64,000 bases of DNA from contig NZ_CP046956.1 in assembly GCF_017792025.1 (NCBI RefSeq), positions 186,001-250,000 of the forward strand, written 5' to 3'. Below are positions 8,284 to 18,116 of the stretch, one piece after another (the first letter of the stretch is position 1; each line of letters starts with the position of its first letter). The stretch is from Sediminibacillus dalangtanensis. Its GTDB lineage: Bacteria; Bacillota; Bacilli; Bacillales; Amphibacillaceae. The notes under the pieces were generated by a model. That model saw only the letters and a list, made by a program, of their open reading frames with translations. It was not told the DNA's origin and did no database searches. The translations under genes and the position numbers were made by a program.

Positions 8284-9372
8284 TTACGGAGCCGCATTCT
8301 CCAGCCACTGTTCCAGCTGTTGAATGCCGTCTGCCACCTGATGTGTTTCCGTTATATTCATCAAATGAATCGACTCTCCCGGCGCTGTCGCGGCAGCGGC
8401 AATCGTTTCTATTGCACCCTTCCGTTCCGGTTCAATGCCTAAATCGGACAAGCTTGTTGGCAGCCCCAGCTCCCGATAATGCGGAAGCAGTCTGTTGATT
8501 TCATCCGGTCGCCCTTCTAACGCTAATTGAACCAAAATACCATAGGCAACTTTGTCTCCGTGCAGAATCGAATGGGTTTCCGGCAAGTGGGTTAATCCAT
8601 TGTGAATGGAATGGGCCCCTGAAATGCGTCCGTATTGATCCCCGAAACCTCCCACCATTCCTCCGGCCATAATGATGGTTTCAACCGTCCGTTTAAATGA
8701 ATCAGTGACCGAACCGGCTTTGAGTGCCTTCAGTGCTTCCGTGCCTTCTGTAAGCAAAGTATCCCGACAAAGGCGGGCAGCCTGCAACGCGATTTCTAAG
8801 GGAATCGCTTTTGTCGGAAGATCGCGTGTTAGTACGTCAGCCTCATACCATTTGGCGATAGTATCCCCGATTCCTGCACGTAAAAAGGAAGATGGCGACT
8901 CGATCAGTATGTTCGGCTCCACGAGCACCATCCAGGTGCTTCGAGGAAAAACAATGTATTCTTCGAAGTTCCCCTCCTGGTCATAAAATACGCTAAGCGG
9001 TGTCCAGGCTGCACAGTTCGAGGCCAAGGTCGGGATCAAAATCACTGGCAGTCCTGTTTGATTTCCGGCTGCTTTTGCCAAATCCAGAACTTTCCCCCCG
9101 CCTACTCCGATAATGAACTCGGAATTTTCCTTAAGAGCTGTTTTGCCAATCCGGCCGGCTTCTTCATGGGTGCATTCATGATGATAAGATAGGTAGGTCA
9201 GCGGCACTCCGGGATCGACAAAGTGACGCTTCGCTGCTTCCCATGATTTCACGCCATGCAGCAGCAGCCCGCGGGAAAATCGTTGTTCCGCAATTTTTTT
9301 AGGAAGTAATTCCAATACCCCTTGATAACAATGATAGATGGCAGGAGCACCTTGCACTTGGATTGAACTCAA
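8284..9372 (-). CDS. Iron-containing alcohol dehydrogenase family (YbdH/HcxA-like) dehydrogenase
   Basis: A 362-residue NAD(P)-dependent dehydrogenase of the glycerol dehydrogenase/Fe-ADH fold. The GVGGGKVLDLAKAAG nucleotide motif is at about residue 87. Metal ligands are likely the Asp in RAGIGDTIAKWYE and the His residues in SGAHSIHNGL and ILHGDKVAYG. It resembles E. coli YbdH (HcxA), which reduces 2-oxo acids. Because a SAM riboswitch precedes it and mtnU follows it, a role with a methionine-related keto or hydroxy acid is likely; this is inference. TTG 9372 has GAGGTG upstream; the longer open frame would run into the leader terminator. Confidence 0.85.
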   Translation of the reverse strand: MSSIQVQGAPAIYHCYQGVLELLPKKIAEQRFSRGLLLHGVKSWEAAKRHFVDPGVPLTYLSYHHECTHEEAGRIGKTALKENSEFIIGVGGGKVLDLAKAAGNQTGLPVILIPTLASNCAAWTPLSVFYDQEGNFEEYIVFPRSTWMVLVEPNILIESPSSFLRAGIGDTIAKWYEADVLTRDLPTKAIPLEIALQAARLCRDTLLTEGTEALKALKAGSVTDSFKRTVETIIMAGGMVGGFGDQYGRISGAHSIHNGLTHLPETHSILHGDKVAYGILVQLALEGRPDEINRLLPHYRELGLPTSLSDLGIEPERKGAIETIAAAATAPGESIHLMNITETHQVADGIQQLEQWLENAAP

Positions 9373-9416
9373 TGTAAGCACCTCGCTTTCTATTAATATA
9401 ACAATAATCCATCTCC

Positions 9417-9566
9417 ATATAAAAACCTCTTCCACAAAAGGAAGAGGTTGCGTGCCGGCTCTTCCTCTTATCTTGCAGCAGTGCTGCAGGATTTAGCACC
9501 GTGTGAGTCTATTCACCGGTTGCCGGGCTTCGCAGGGCCATTCCCTCCACCTTCTCTTGATAAGAG
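9417..9566 (-). ncRNA. SAM-I (S-box) riboswitch with terminator
   Basis: Read on the minus strand, the leader starts with P1 CTCTTATC (9566-9559) and AAGAGAAGGTGGAGGGA. It then shows GGCCCTGCGAAGCCCGGCAACC and GGTGCTAAATCC, and closes P1 with GATAAGAG (9472-9465), all hallmark S-box elements. A strong terminator hairpin AACCTCTTCC/GGAAGAGGTT (9424-9449) followed by a T-run ends just before the dehydrogenase start. High SAM should therefore shut off the dehydrogenase-mtnU transcript. Confidence 0.95.
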
Positions 9567-9707
9567 TATAAGATTCTCTATAGATGCTTGCATTATCCCA
9601 CCACGAGTACATCCTGTCAAGAAAGGCTGTTGTTCCTGCTCTATTGTAATGCCTGTAAAGTTCTAGCCAGAAGACTGTAAGAGTTGGCATCATTTCTACT
9701 TGTAATA

Positions 9708-9723
9708 CGTAAGTACGTATAAA
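9708..9723. promoter_or_regulatory. AraR-like operator, upstream box
   Basis: 16-mer with ACGT centre; about 12 of 16 positions agree with the B. subtilis AraR site ATTTGTACGTACAAAT as I recall it. Its centre is 38 bp from the second box. Confidence 0.6.
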
Positions 9724-9745
9724 TGTATATTAACTAAAATATCAT

Positions 9746-9776
9746 AGTTGTACGTATGAATAACCGAGTGTATAAT
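9746..9776 (+). promoter_or_regulatory. Sigma-A promoter overlapped by AraR-like operator
   Basis: TTGTAC (9748-9753), 17-nt spacer, TATAAT (9771-9776). The operator-like 16-mer AGTTGTACGTATGAAT (9746-9761; 13 of 16 to the AraR consensus) covers the -35 box. It should drive the GH43-abnA pair with a very short leader and be repressed in the absence of arabinose. Confidence 0.8.
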
Positions 9777-9797
9777 GGAAAAAGAAGGAGGGAGAAA

Positions 9798-10958
9798 ATG
9801 AAAAATCCAACAGTGGAATCGTTTACAGTTGAAACGAAAACAGGAATGGAACCGGTTTTACCCGGAACAGTGAAATTGGAGATGGAAGGAGGAGTAACCG
9901 GGGATTTTTGTGTACAGTGGGAGACGATAACTGAAGAAATGTATTCCACCCCAGGATGGCATACCATTCACGGAAAAATAGTTGAGTCATCGTTTGTCAA
10001 CCCATTGATTGAACAACGAGCAGACCCTTATATACTTAAACATACAGATGGCTACTATTATTTTACCGGTTCCTATCCGCTTTATGATCGGATTGTTTTA
10101 AGAAGAGCAAAGACAATCGAAGGGCTTCGGACTGCGGAAGAAACAGTAATCTGGAGAAAACATGAAAGTGGGATAATGTCAGAGCATATTTGGGCTCCGG
10201 AAATACATTTCATTGATGGAAAATGGTATATGTATTTTGCAGCCGGTGATCAAGAGGATATATGGGCGATTCGTCCGTACGTTCTAGAGTGTTCAGACGC
10301 CAATCCATTAGAAGGTGAATGGGTCGAAAAAGGAGCAATAAACACCGATTTCCAAAGCTTTTCACTCGATGCTACAACTTTTGAGCATCACGGAGACCGC
10401 TATCTTGTTTGGGCGCAAAAGGTAAACAATGATACCATTTCCAACCTCTATATTGCGAAGATGAAAAATCCCTGGACTATCGTGGGACCGCAAGTCTTAC
10501 TGGCCACACCGGAATTTGAATGGGAGCAACAAGGGTTTCATGTAAACGAAGGCCCTGCGTTTCTTGAACGGAATGGGAAAGTATTTATTGCCTATTCAGC
10601 AAGCGCTACAGATGACCGCTATGCGATGGGACTGCTTTCAGCAGAATCGGACAGTGACCTTCTTAAGAAAGAATCTTGGTATAAAGAAAAAGAGCCTGTT
10701 TTTCAATCATCAGAGGTAACCGGGGAATATGGACCAGGTCACAACAGTTTCGTTGTAGATGATAAGGGGATTGACTTCATTGTCTATCATGCTCGTCCAT
10801 ACAAGCACATCACTGGGAATCCTCTATATGACCATAATCGCCATGCAAGAGTACAACAGTTGTTTTGGGAAAAGGACGGGAAGCCTTATTTTGGGATTCC
10901 TGGCCAAAAAGTGACGTTGCCTACTGACACTGTGCAGGCCAGGCTTTACGTGAGATAA
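9798..10958 (+). CDS. Intracellular GH43 alpha-L-arabinofuranosidase with N-terminal Ig-like domain
   Basis: A 386-residue glycoside hydrolase. Residues 1-60 look like a bacterial Ig-like (Big_4) domain (PVLPGTVKLEMEGG, then GWHTIHGKI). Residues 65-386 form the GH43 five-bladed propeller. The likely general base is the Asp in QRADPYIL (about 76), the pKa-modulating Asp is in FSLDATTF, and the general acid Glu is in VNEGPAFL; GPGHNSF supplies the conserved His. There is no signal peptide, so it should act in the cytoplasm on imported arabino-oligosaccharides. ATG 9798 follows AAGGAGGG. It is the first gene of an AraR-type regulated unit with abnA. Confidence 0.88.
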   Translation: MKNPTVESFTVETKTGMEPVLPGTVKLEMEGGVTGDFCVQWETITEEMYSTPGWHTIHGKIVESSFVNPLIEQRADPYILKHTDGYYYFTGSYPLYDRIVLRRAKTIEGLRTAEETVIWRKHESGIMSEHIWAPEIHFIDGKWYMYFAAGDQEDIWAIRPYVLECSDANPLEGEWVEKGAINTDFQSFSLDATTFEHHGDRYLVWAQKVNNDTISNLYIAKMKNPWTIVGPQVLLATPEFEWEQQGFHVNEGPAFLERNGKVFIAYSASATDDRYAMGLLSAESDSDLLKKESWYKEKEPVFQSSEVTGEYGPGHNSFVVDDKGIDFIVYHARPYKHITGNPLYDHNRHARVQQLFWEKDGKPYFGIPGQKVTLPTDTVQARLYVR

Positions 10959-10976
10959 AAAGCAGGAGGTTACATG

Positions 10977-12044
10977 GTGAAAAAAAGAATCGTTTTATTC
11001 ATGATGGCTTTGTTTGTTCTCGCGGCGTTTTCCTATGGAGTTGAAGATCAGAGCGATGGACAGGTTGTGGTGGCAAATGGAAAGCCGCCCGTTGGTAAAG
11101 TGCCGATGTCAGGAGATATTGGGGATTACGTCGAAGGGGTGGTCGATGACCCTGTTCATGATCCGGCTTTATTTAAAGATAACGGCACCTATTATGTCGC
11201 TTCCACGGGTATCGCCAGAACCCCGGACGACCCGGGCGGTATATATTTGCGAAAGTCGAACGGAACTATAGGCGGCCCCTGGGAAGCTATCGGAGAAGTA
11301 CCAGCACCCGATTGGGTGCAGTCGTATGGAGTAAGTCATTTATGGGCACCTGACGTTGTGAAAAAGGGGAATACCTTTTATTTATATTATGCTGTTTCCA
11401 CTTTTGGTACGAATCGTTCTGCAATAGGTGTTGCCACAACACGTACTCCTGAAGATCCTGAAAGCTGGATAGACAAGGGGCCGGTACTGACTTCTACTCC
11501 GGGGCAGGAGCAGTATAACGCGATTGACCCCATGGTATTTCATGACAACGGAAAGTGGTGGTTGGTGTTCGGTTCCCATTTCAGCGGTATCCATTTGCAA
11601 GAGTTGCAGAATATGACAACGCCGACAGGACCAGTATATACACTGGCAAGCAGAGCATCAACAACTGAACATAATGCCATTGAGGCACCAACTATTTTCA
11701 AAAAGGGCGATTACTATTACTTGGTTACCTCCTGGGATCGTTGCTGTGCAGGACTTAGCAGTACATACAAAATTGCTGTCGGACGATCCGAGTCGATTAC
11801 AGGGCCATACGTTGATCAAAATGGTGTCCCTTTGATAGAAGGAGGAGGAGAAGTGATCCTGGGAAATCTGGACAACCAAATCGGTCCGGGCGGCCAGGAC
11901 TTTCTGAAAGACAGAGGTATTGATTATATGGTTCATCATTACTATGACGGAAATGCTGGAGGAATTATCCGTATGCAGATATGGGGAGTTTCCTGGCGTG
12001 ATGGATGGCCATATTTAGAAAAGAAGCCTTCGAAAAGCTCTTGA
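10977..12044 (+). CDS. abnA: Secreted endo-alpha-1,5-L-arabinanase AbnA (GH43)
   Basis: Cleaves the arabinan backbone outside the cell. The N-terminus is a signal peptide (KKR, then a hydrophobic run to about residue 22, ending AAFSYG). The GH43 domain follows, with catalytic Asp in VHDPALFKDNG, Asp in AIDPMVFHDNG and Glu in AIEAPTIFKKG. The GPGGQ and MVHHYYD motifs match endo-arabinanases such as B. subtilis AbnA. GTG 10977 has AGGAGGT at a better distance than ATG 10974. The length (about 355) equals a single catalytic domain, with no binding module. The gene ends just before an AraR-like box. Confidence 0.92.
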   Translation: MKKRIVLFMMALFVLAAFSYGVEDQSDGQVVVANGKPPVGKVPMSGDIGDYVEGVVDDPVHDPALFKDNGTYYVASTGIARTPDDPGGIYLRKSNGTIGGPWEAIGEVPAPDWVQSYGVSHLWAPDVVKKGNTFYLYYAVSTFGTNRSAIGVATTRTPEDPESWIDKGPVLTSTPGQEQYNAIDPMVFHDNGKWWLVFGSHFSGIHLQELQNMTTPTGPVYTLASRASTTEHNAIEAPTIFKKGDYYYLVTSWDRCCAGLSSTYKIAVGRSESITGPYVDQNGVPLIEGGGEVILGNLDNQIGPGGQDFLKDRGIDYMVHHYYDGNAGGIIRMQIWGVSWRDGWPYLEKKPSKSS

Positions 12045-12049
12045 GAGAA

Positions 12050-12065
12050 AATTATACGTATAAGT
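12050..12065. promoter_or_regulatory. AraR-like operator upstream of araN
   Basis: AATTATACGTATAAGT, about 12 of 16 positions matching the AraR consensus, lies right after abnA and 235 nt before araN. Confidence 0.5.
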
Positions 12066-12263
12066 TACCCAGAATATCGACCAAACTTATTGACGAGTTA
12101 TTGGAAAGGTGCTAATATTCAGATAAACGAAGAATACTTGATGGAGTTGGGTGCCTCTGAAAGCTTGTAATAAAAGTAAAATGTATGCGTTATCATATTG
12201 TTCATACAAGTTAAGTCATTGGTAACGCAGCCAGTCATTTCAGCGATTTTTTATGTGTAGAAA

Positions 12264-12277
12264 TGTAAGCGATTTAA
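12264..12277. promoter_or_regulatory. Candidate cre site (CcpA) upstream of araN
   Basis: TGTAAGCGATTTAA matches the catabolite response element TGWAANCGNTNWCA except near the 3' end. It lies about 20 nt before the araN start, where it could block expression in the presence of glucose. Confidence 0.5.
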
Positions 12278-12298
12278 AAAGGGGAAGGGGATAAAAAA

Positions 12299-13636
12299 AT
12301 GGAAAAAAAGACTTTGTTATCCATCATTATTGGACTGATTGTTCTTTTACTCGCCGCGTGCGGTGGGGGAGGGGAAGAGGCCTCTGGAGAAGCGGAAGAG
12401 ACAGAAGTGATAGGTGGTGATTTGGAAGGTGCTACAGAGTTGACCTATTGGACGTTTGTCGGTCAGCACGTTGACTTATTTAGGGATGCTGCGGAAAGAT
12501 GGAATGAAGAAAATCCGGATAGGCCAATCAAACTTGTGGCAGAAACGTATCCTTATGACCAGATGCATAACAATCTTCTTCTTTCGCTACAATCAGGAAA
12601 GGGTGCTCCGGATATTGCAGACATTGAATTAGGACGTTACGCGAACTATATGCAGGGAGAACCGCAGCTTGAACCAATGAATGAGTATATTGAGCCTGTA
12701 CTGGATCAAGCAGTTACTTCACGTTTTGAATTGTATGCGAAGGATGGAAACTACTATGGTGTTCCCACACATGTGGGCGCTACGGTGATGTATTACAATA
12801 CAGAAATCATGGAGGAAGCCGGGGTAGATATTGATTCGATTAAAACGTGGGACGATTATGTCGAAGCAGGAAAAAAAGTAACGGAAAATACAGATGCTGT
12901 TATGTGGAATGTTGGTACAACTGATTTTCTGATGGATTTTTGGCCAATTGTTTCGCAGAGAAATTCCGATTTTTTCAATGAAAATGGAGACGTAACGATT
13001 GATAACGAGGTCAATACAGAGACGCTGCAATTTTTGCATGATGTAATCTATAAGGAAAAAATTGCGGAAATAACACCGGGTGGAATGAACCAGTCTGAAG
13101 AATTTTATGGATACATGAACGATGGTGGTGCTGCGTCAATTCTTGCTCCTATTTGGTATATGGGAAGATTTATTGACAGCATGCCTGATTTGAAAGGTAA
13201 GATAGCAATCCGTCCAATGCCTGCCTGGGAAGAAGGCGGCAACCGTTCCGCAGGAATGGGTGGAACAGGTACAGTAGTTACCAACCAGTCAGAGGACCCG
13301 GACCTGGCCAAGGAATTTTTAGCATACGCGAAGCTCTCGGAAGAAGGCAGTGAAAAGTTGTGGACAGTGCTTGGTTTTGATCCTCCGCGCTGGGACGTTT
13401 GGGAAAGTGAAGTAGTACGCGAAGACAACAAGTACTATGATTACTTTGGTGATAATATTTTTGATGTCCTTCTGGATGTCCGCGATGAAATTAACACATT
13501 GAATATTACAGAAAAAACGCCGGATGTTGCTACAGAATATAACAGTAACACTGCGGAAAATGTGCTGCGACAGCAGTCGAAGAGTCCAGAGGAAGGTCTG
13601 AAGGATTTAGCAGAGTATGTAAGGCAGCAACAATAA
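12299..13636 (+). CDS. araN: Arabino-oligosaccharide-binding lipoprotein AraN
   Basis: Extracellular solute-binding protein (family 1) of the arabino-oligosaccharide ABC importer; 445 residues. It has a lipoprotein signal (LLLAAC, Cys about residue 21), then an acidic Gly/Glu linker. Stretches such as LTYWTFVG, YPYDQMHNNLLLSLQ, THVGATVMYYN, IWYMGRFIDSMPDLKGKIAIRP and LWTVLGFDPPRWDVW agree closely with B. subtilis AraN. ATG follows AAGGGGAAGGGG. It is separated from araPQ by abfA, unlike the B. subtilis order. No ATPase is present here, so a shared MsmX-type ATPase elsewhere is expected. Confidence 0.94.
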   Translation: MEKKTLLSIIIGLIVLLLAACGGGGEEASGEAEETEVIGGDLEGATELTYWTFVGQHVDLFRDAAERWNEENPDRPIKLVAETYPYDQMHNNLLLSLQSGKGAPDIADIELGRYANYMQGEPQLEPMNEYIEPVLDQAVTSRFELYAKDGNYYGVPTHVGATVMYYNTEIMEEAGVDIDSIKTWDDYVEAGKKVTENTDAVMWNVGTTDFLMDFWPIVSQRNSDFFNENGDVTIDNEVNTETLQFLHDVIYKEKIAEITPGGMNQSEEFYGYMNDGGAASILAPIWYMGRFIDSMPDLKGKIAIRPMPAWEEGGNRSAGMGGTGTVVTNQSEDPDLAKEFLAYAKLSEEGSEKLWTVLGFDPPRWDVWESEVVREDNKYYDYFGDNIFDVLLDVRDEINTLNITEKTPDVATEYNSNTAENVLRQQSKSPEEGLKDLAEYVRQQQ

Positions 13637-13650
13637 AGTAAAGGCGTAAA

Positions 13651-13687
13651 AGGGAAGCATGGCAAAAAGGGCTCTGCTTCTCTTTTT
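13651..13687 (+). terminator. Terminator after araN
   Basis: GGGAAGCA pairs with TGCTTCTC and is followed by six T. It uncouples araN from abfA, which has its own promoter. Confidence 0.7.
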
Positions 13688-13748
13688 TATTGGAAAGGTA
13701 AAACATTGACGAAAACCCTCACCTTTTATTTGAAAAGTAAAAAAACTG

Positions 13749-13800
13749 TTGATAAATTCAATCCATTTAGGTATACTTTATATAACTTATACGTACATAT
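13749..13800 (+). promoter_or_regulatory. Sigma-A promoter and AraR-like operator for abfA-araPQ
   Basis: TTGATA (13749-13754), 17-nt spacer, TATACT (13772-13777). The 16-mer ACTTATACGTACATAT (13785-13800; 13 of 16 to the AraR consensus) sits on the expected transcription start. The leader to GTG 13950 is about 165 nt and shows no other clear element. Confidence 0.75.
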
Positions 13801-13805
13801 TATAA

Positions 13806-15467
<1,662 letters not shown>

Positions 15468-15537
15468 TTGTATGCCGAACGAGTTCGGATCGAACAGACC
15501 ATATTTAGAATAAAACGATGAATAGGGAGGGGTTCTG

Positions 15538-16485
15538 ATGTCTTCTATTTCTTCTGCTGATACAAAAACGGAGACACGTACTAGAAGAGAGCCAAATAAA
15601 TTATTGCGATTTTTGAACTCGAAAAAAGTTGTTCCATACATTTTTGTAAGCCCTTTTATCCTAACGTTCCTTGTGCTTACACTTTATCCTGCTATTCAGG
15701 GAATAATCATGAGTTTTCAAAGTGTATTGCCAGGACAGGTGGAGTTTATTGGGATGCAAAATTATACACGGATATTTAACGATACGTTCTTTACGGCTCT
15801 TTCCAATACAACAATATTTGTCGTATTGACAGTGTTGATCCTGACGATTCTGCCGATGCTGTTGGCCGTTTTACTGGATTCCAAGTATGTTAAATTGAAA
15901 ACTTTATTCCGTGCTTCATTATTTGTTCCGGCTCTTACTTCTACTATTGTAGGCGGTATGATTTTCCGGTTGATGTTTGGCGAACAGGACACAGCAGTTG
16001 CTAACCAAATACTCAACTTTGTTGGAGGAGATTCCGTCAACTGGAGATTTACAGCTTGGGCAGGGATGTTTCTAATGGTAGTGCTTGCTTCCTGGCGCTG
16101 GATAGGAGTCAACATTTTATATTTCCTGGCCGCACTGCAAAATATATCTGATGAATTGTACGAAGCGGCCGATATTGATGGCGCATCTGCTTTTCAGAAG
16201 CTGCGGTTTATCACCATTCCCCATTTGAAGCCTATCATCATTTTTGTCAGCACGATTACGATTATCAATGGATTCAGGATGTTCGAGGAAAGCTTTGTTT
16301 TTTGGGAAGCAGGTTCTCCGGGAAACATCGGTTTAACGGTTGTCGGCTATATCTATCAACAGGGGATACAGCAAAATGACATGGGCTTCGGCGCTGCTGT
16401 CGGGGTTGTTCTGATGCTGATTATTTTCCTGGTAAGCTTTGTTTATTTACTGCTTACAGGAACCTTTAAAAAGGGGGAAGAGTAA
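15538..16485 (+). CDS. araP: Arabino-oligosaccharide ABC permease AraP
   Basis: MalF-type inner-membrane permease, 315 residues. A basic cytoplasmic N-terminus is followed by six membrane segments. The EAA loop EAADIDGASAFQKLRFITIPHLKP near residue 215 contacts the shared ATPase. Stretches such as FVPALTSTIVGG, MFLMVVLASWRW and GFRMFEESFVFW match B. subtilis AraP. ATG follows GGGAGGGG. It pairs with AraQ, whose gene begins right after the araP stop. Confidence 0.94.
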   Translation: MSSISSADTKTETRTRREPNKLLRFLNSKKVVPYIFVSPFILTFLVLTLYPAIQGIIMSFQSVLPGQVEFIGMQNYTRIFNDTFFTALSNTTIFVVLTVLILTILPMLLAVLLDSKYVKLKTLFRASLFVPALTSTIVGGMIFRLMFGEQDTAVANQILNFVGGDSVNWRFTAWAGMFLMVVLASWRWIGVNILYFLAALQNISDELYEAADIDGASAFQKLRFITIPHLKPIIIFVSTITIINGFRMFEESFVFWEAGSPGNIGLTVVGYIYQQGIQQNDMGFGAAVGVVLMLIIFLVSFVYLLLTGTFKKGEE

Positions 16486-17331
16486 ATGGCTAAGGACCAA
16501 AAAAATAAAACGTTATGGAAATGGGTTGCCAATATAGGTTTGGGTATCATTTGCTTTATCGCTTTATTTCCGATAATCAGTCTGGTGGTTTCGTCTTTTA
16601 TGCCTTCTTCTGTGCTAATGCGAAATGGGATAACATTCAATATTGATTGGGAGCAACTAAGTTTCTATAACTATCAATATATTTTTACTGAGGCTGCCAG
16701 TTACTGGTCTTGGTACGGAAATAGTTTAGTCATATCGGCTCTTACGATCGTCCTTTCGTTGTTCTTTTCTTCCATGGTCGGTTACGCCTTGGCAATGTAT
16801 GAATTCAAAGGAAGGAATTTCTTTTTCGTGCTGGTGTTATTCATCCTGATGGTTCCTTTCGAGATTTTGATGCTGCCGCTATATCAGTTAATGATCAGTA
16901 CACAATTAATCAATACGTATTTAGCTGTTATTTTGCCTATGGTTGTGGCTCCAGTCGCTGTTTTCTTTTTTAGGCAGTATGCACTCGGGCTGCCGAAAGC
17001 ATTGATGGATGCAGCGAGAATAGACGGATCGACCGAATACGGTATTTTCTTTAAAATCATGCTTCCGCTGATGGGACCGTCGCTAGCTGCCATGGCGATT
17101 TTACAAGGACTGGCCAGTTGGAATAACTTTTTGTGGCCGTTATTGGTCCTCCGTTCCAATGATATGTTTACCTTACCAATCGGGTTAGCCACATTGCTTA
17201 CTCCTTATGGTAATAACTACGATGTCTTAATAGCGGGCTCTGTTATGACAATTATTCCGATTATCATCCTGTTCATTGTTTTTCAACGTTTCTTTATATC
17301 TGGCTTGACCGTCGGGGGCGTAAAAGGATGA
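16486..17331 (+). CDS. araQ: Arabino-oligosaccharide ABC permease AraQ
   Basis: MalG-type permease, 281 residues with six membrane segments. The EAA-type loop reads DAARIDGSTEYGIFFKIMLPLMGP near residue 180 and the C-terminus ends with the usual ISGLTVGGVKG. It starts immediately after the araP stop, with AAAAAGGGGGAAGAG inside the araP 3' end as ribosome binding site. With AraN and AraP it imports arabinose oligomers released by AbnA; AraQ-type permeases in B. subtilis use the multitask ATPase MsmX. Confidence 0.94.
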   Translation: MAKDQKNKTLWKWVANIGLGIICFIALFPIISLVVSSFMPSSVLMRNGITFNIDWEQLSFYNYQYIFTEAASYWSWYGNSLVISALTIVLSLFFSSMVGYALAMYEFKGRNFFFVLVLFILMVPFEILMLPLYQLMISTQLINTYLAVILPMVVAPVAVFFFRQYALGLPKALMDAARIDGSTEYGIFFKIMLPLMGPSLAAMAILQGLASWNNFLWPLLVLRSNDMFTLPIGLATLLTPYGNNYDVLIAGSVMTIIPIIILFIVFQRFFISGLTVGGVKG

Positions 17332-17402
17332 AAAATATCTATTGGGAGATTGCGATTTTCCAGCTCTATAGTCTGTGAAATAAACGGAGGAAGGTGCCTG
17401 AA

Positions 17403-18029
17403 GTGAACGCCAAAACAGTGGTGACGACATTAGATACAATCTTAAACTGGATAACGAAATTGGCTTTGCTTAATTTCCTTTGGATTTTGTATACGTTTAA
17501 AGGACTAATTATCGGTGGGGTTTTCCCAGCAACAGCAGCCGCAATGGGAATCGTTAGAAAATGGTTGAGAGGGGAAAGGGATTTGAAAACCTGGCAAACT
17601 TTCGATCAATTTTTCCGGATCGAGTTTAAAAATGCAAATGTTCTTGGATGGATTCTTGCTGCTTTTGGGATGCTTCTCTATCTAAACTACCAAGTGATCG
17701 CATCATCGTCTGATGAGTTGTTTTTTGTTATTCCTTTTGCCTTTTACTTTGTTTTATTTCTATACAGCTTAGTGGTCATTTGGTCGTTTCCATTACTGAT
17801 TCACTACCAGACAAAAGTCTATCAATACATAAAAAATGCACTCATCATCGGTCTTACCAAACTGCACATTTCCGTGAGTGTTGCCGTATTAATGTTCGTC
17901 TTGCTATACGTTTCCGTTGATTATCCATCGATCATCCCTTTCTTTCTGTTTAGTTTGGGCGCTTTGGCCTGGCTATGGCCGACTCTGCCGATTCTGATGA
18001 AATTGGATGCCAAATTATCAGGCAAATAA
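17403..18029 (+). CDS. DUF624 (YesL-like) membrane protein
   Basis: A protein of about 208 residues with five hydrophobic segments, belonging to the YesL/DUF624 family. The family is usually found next to family 1 sugar ABC permeases; its role is unknown. N-terminal LNWITKLALLNFLWILYTFKG and then GVFPATAAAMGIVRKWLRGE are typical. GTG 17403 is placed after GGAGGAAGG; GTG 17394 in the same frame is possible. It follows araQ by about 60 nt and probably belongs to the same transcript. Confidence 0.85.
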   Translation: MNAKTVVTTLDTILNWITKLALLNFLWILYTFKGLIIGGVFPATAAAMGIVRKWLRGERDLKTWQTFDQFFRIEFKNANVLGWILAAFGMLLYLNYQVIASSSDELFFVIPFAFYFVLFLYSLVVIWSFPLLIHYQTKVYQYIKNALIIGLTKLHISVSVAVLMFVLLYVSVDYPSIIPFFLFSLGALAWLWPTLPILMKLDAKLSGK

Positions 18030-18116
18030 ACAGTCGACCTTATGCAGAAAGAACGGTGATTTAAAAAATACGTTTGCAATTGTTTACTTATCTGTTTGTA
18101 AAAGGAGGGGCTTATT

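Noticed and set aside
9448-9693. Open frames on both strands in the abf/dehydrogenase gap
   Set aside because: Coincide with the SAM riboswitch; composition is that of the structured RNA.
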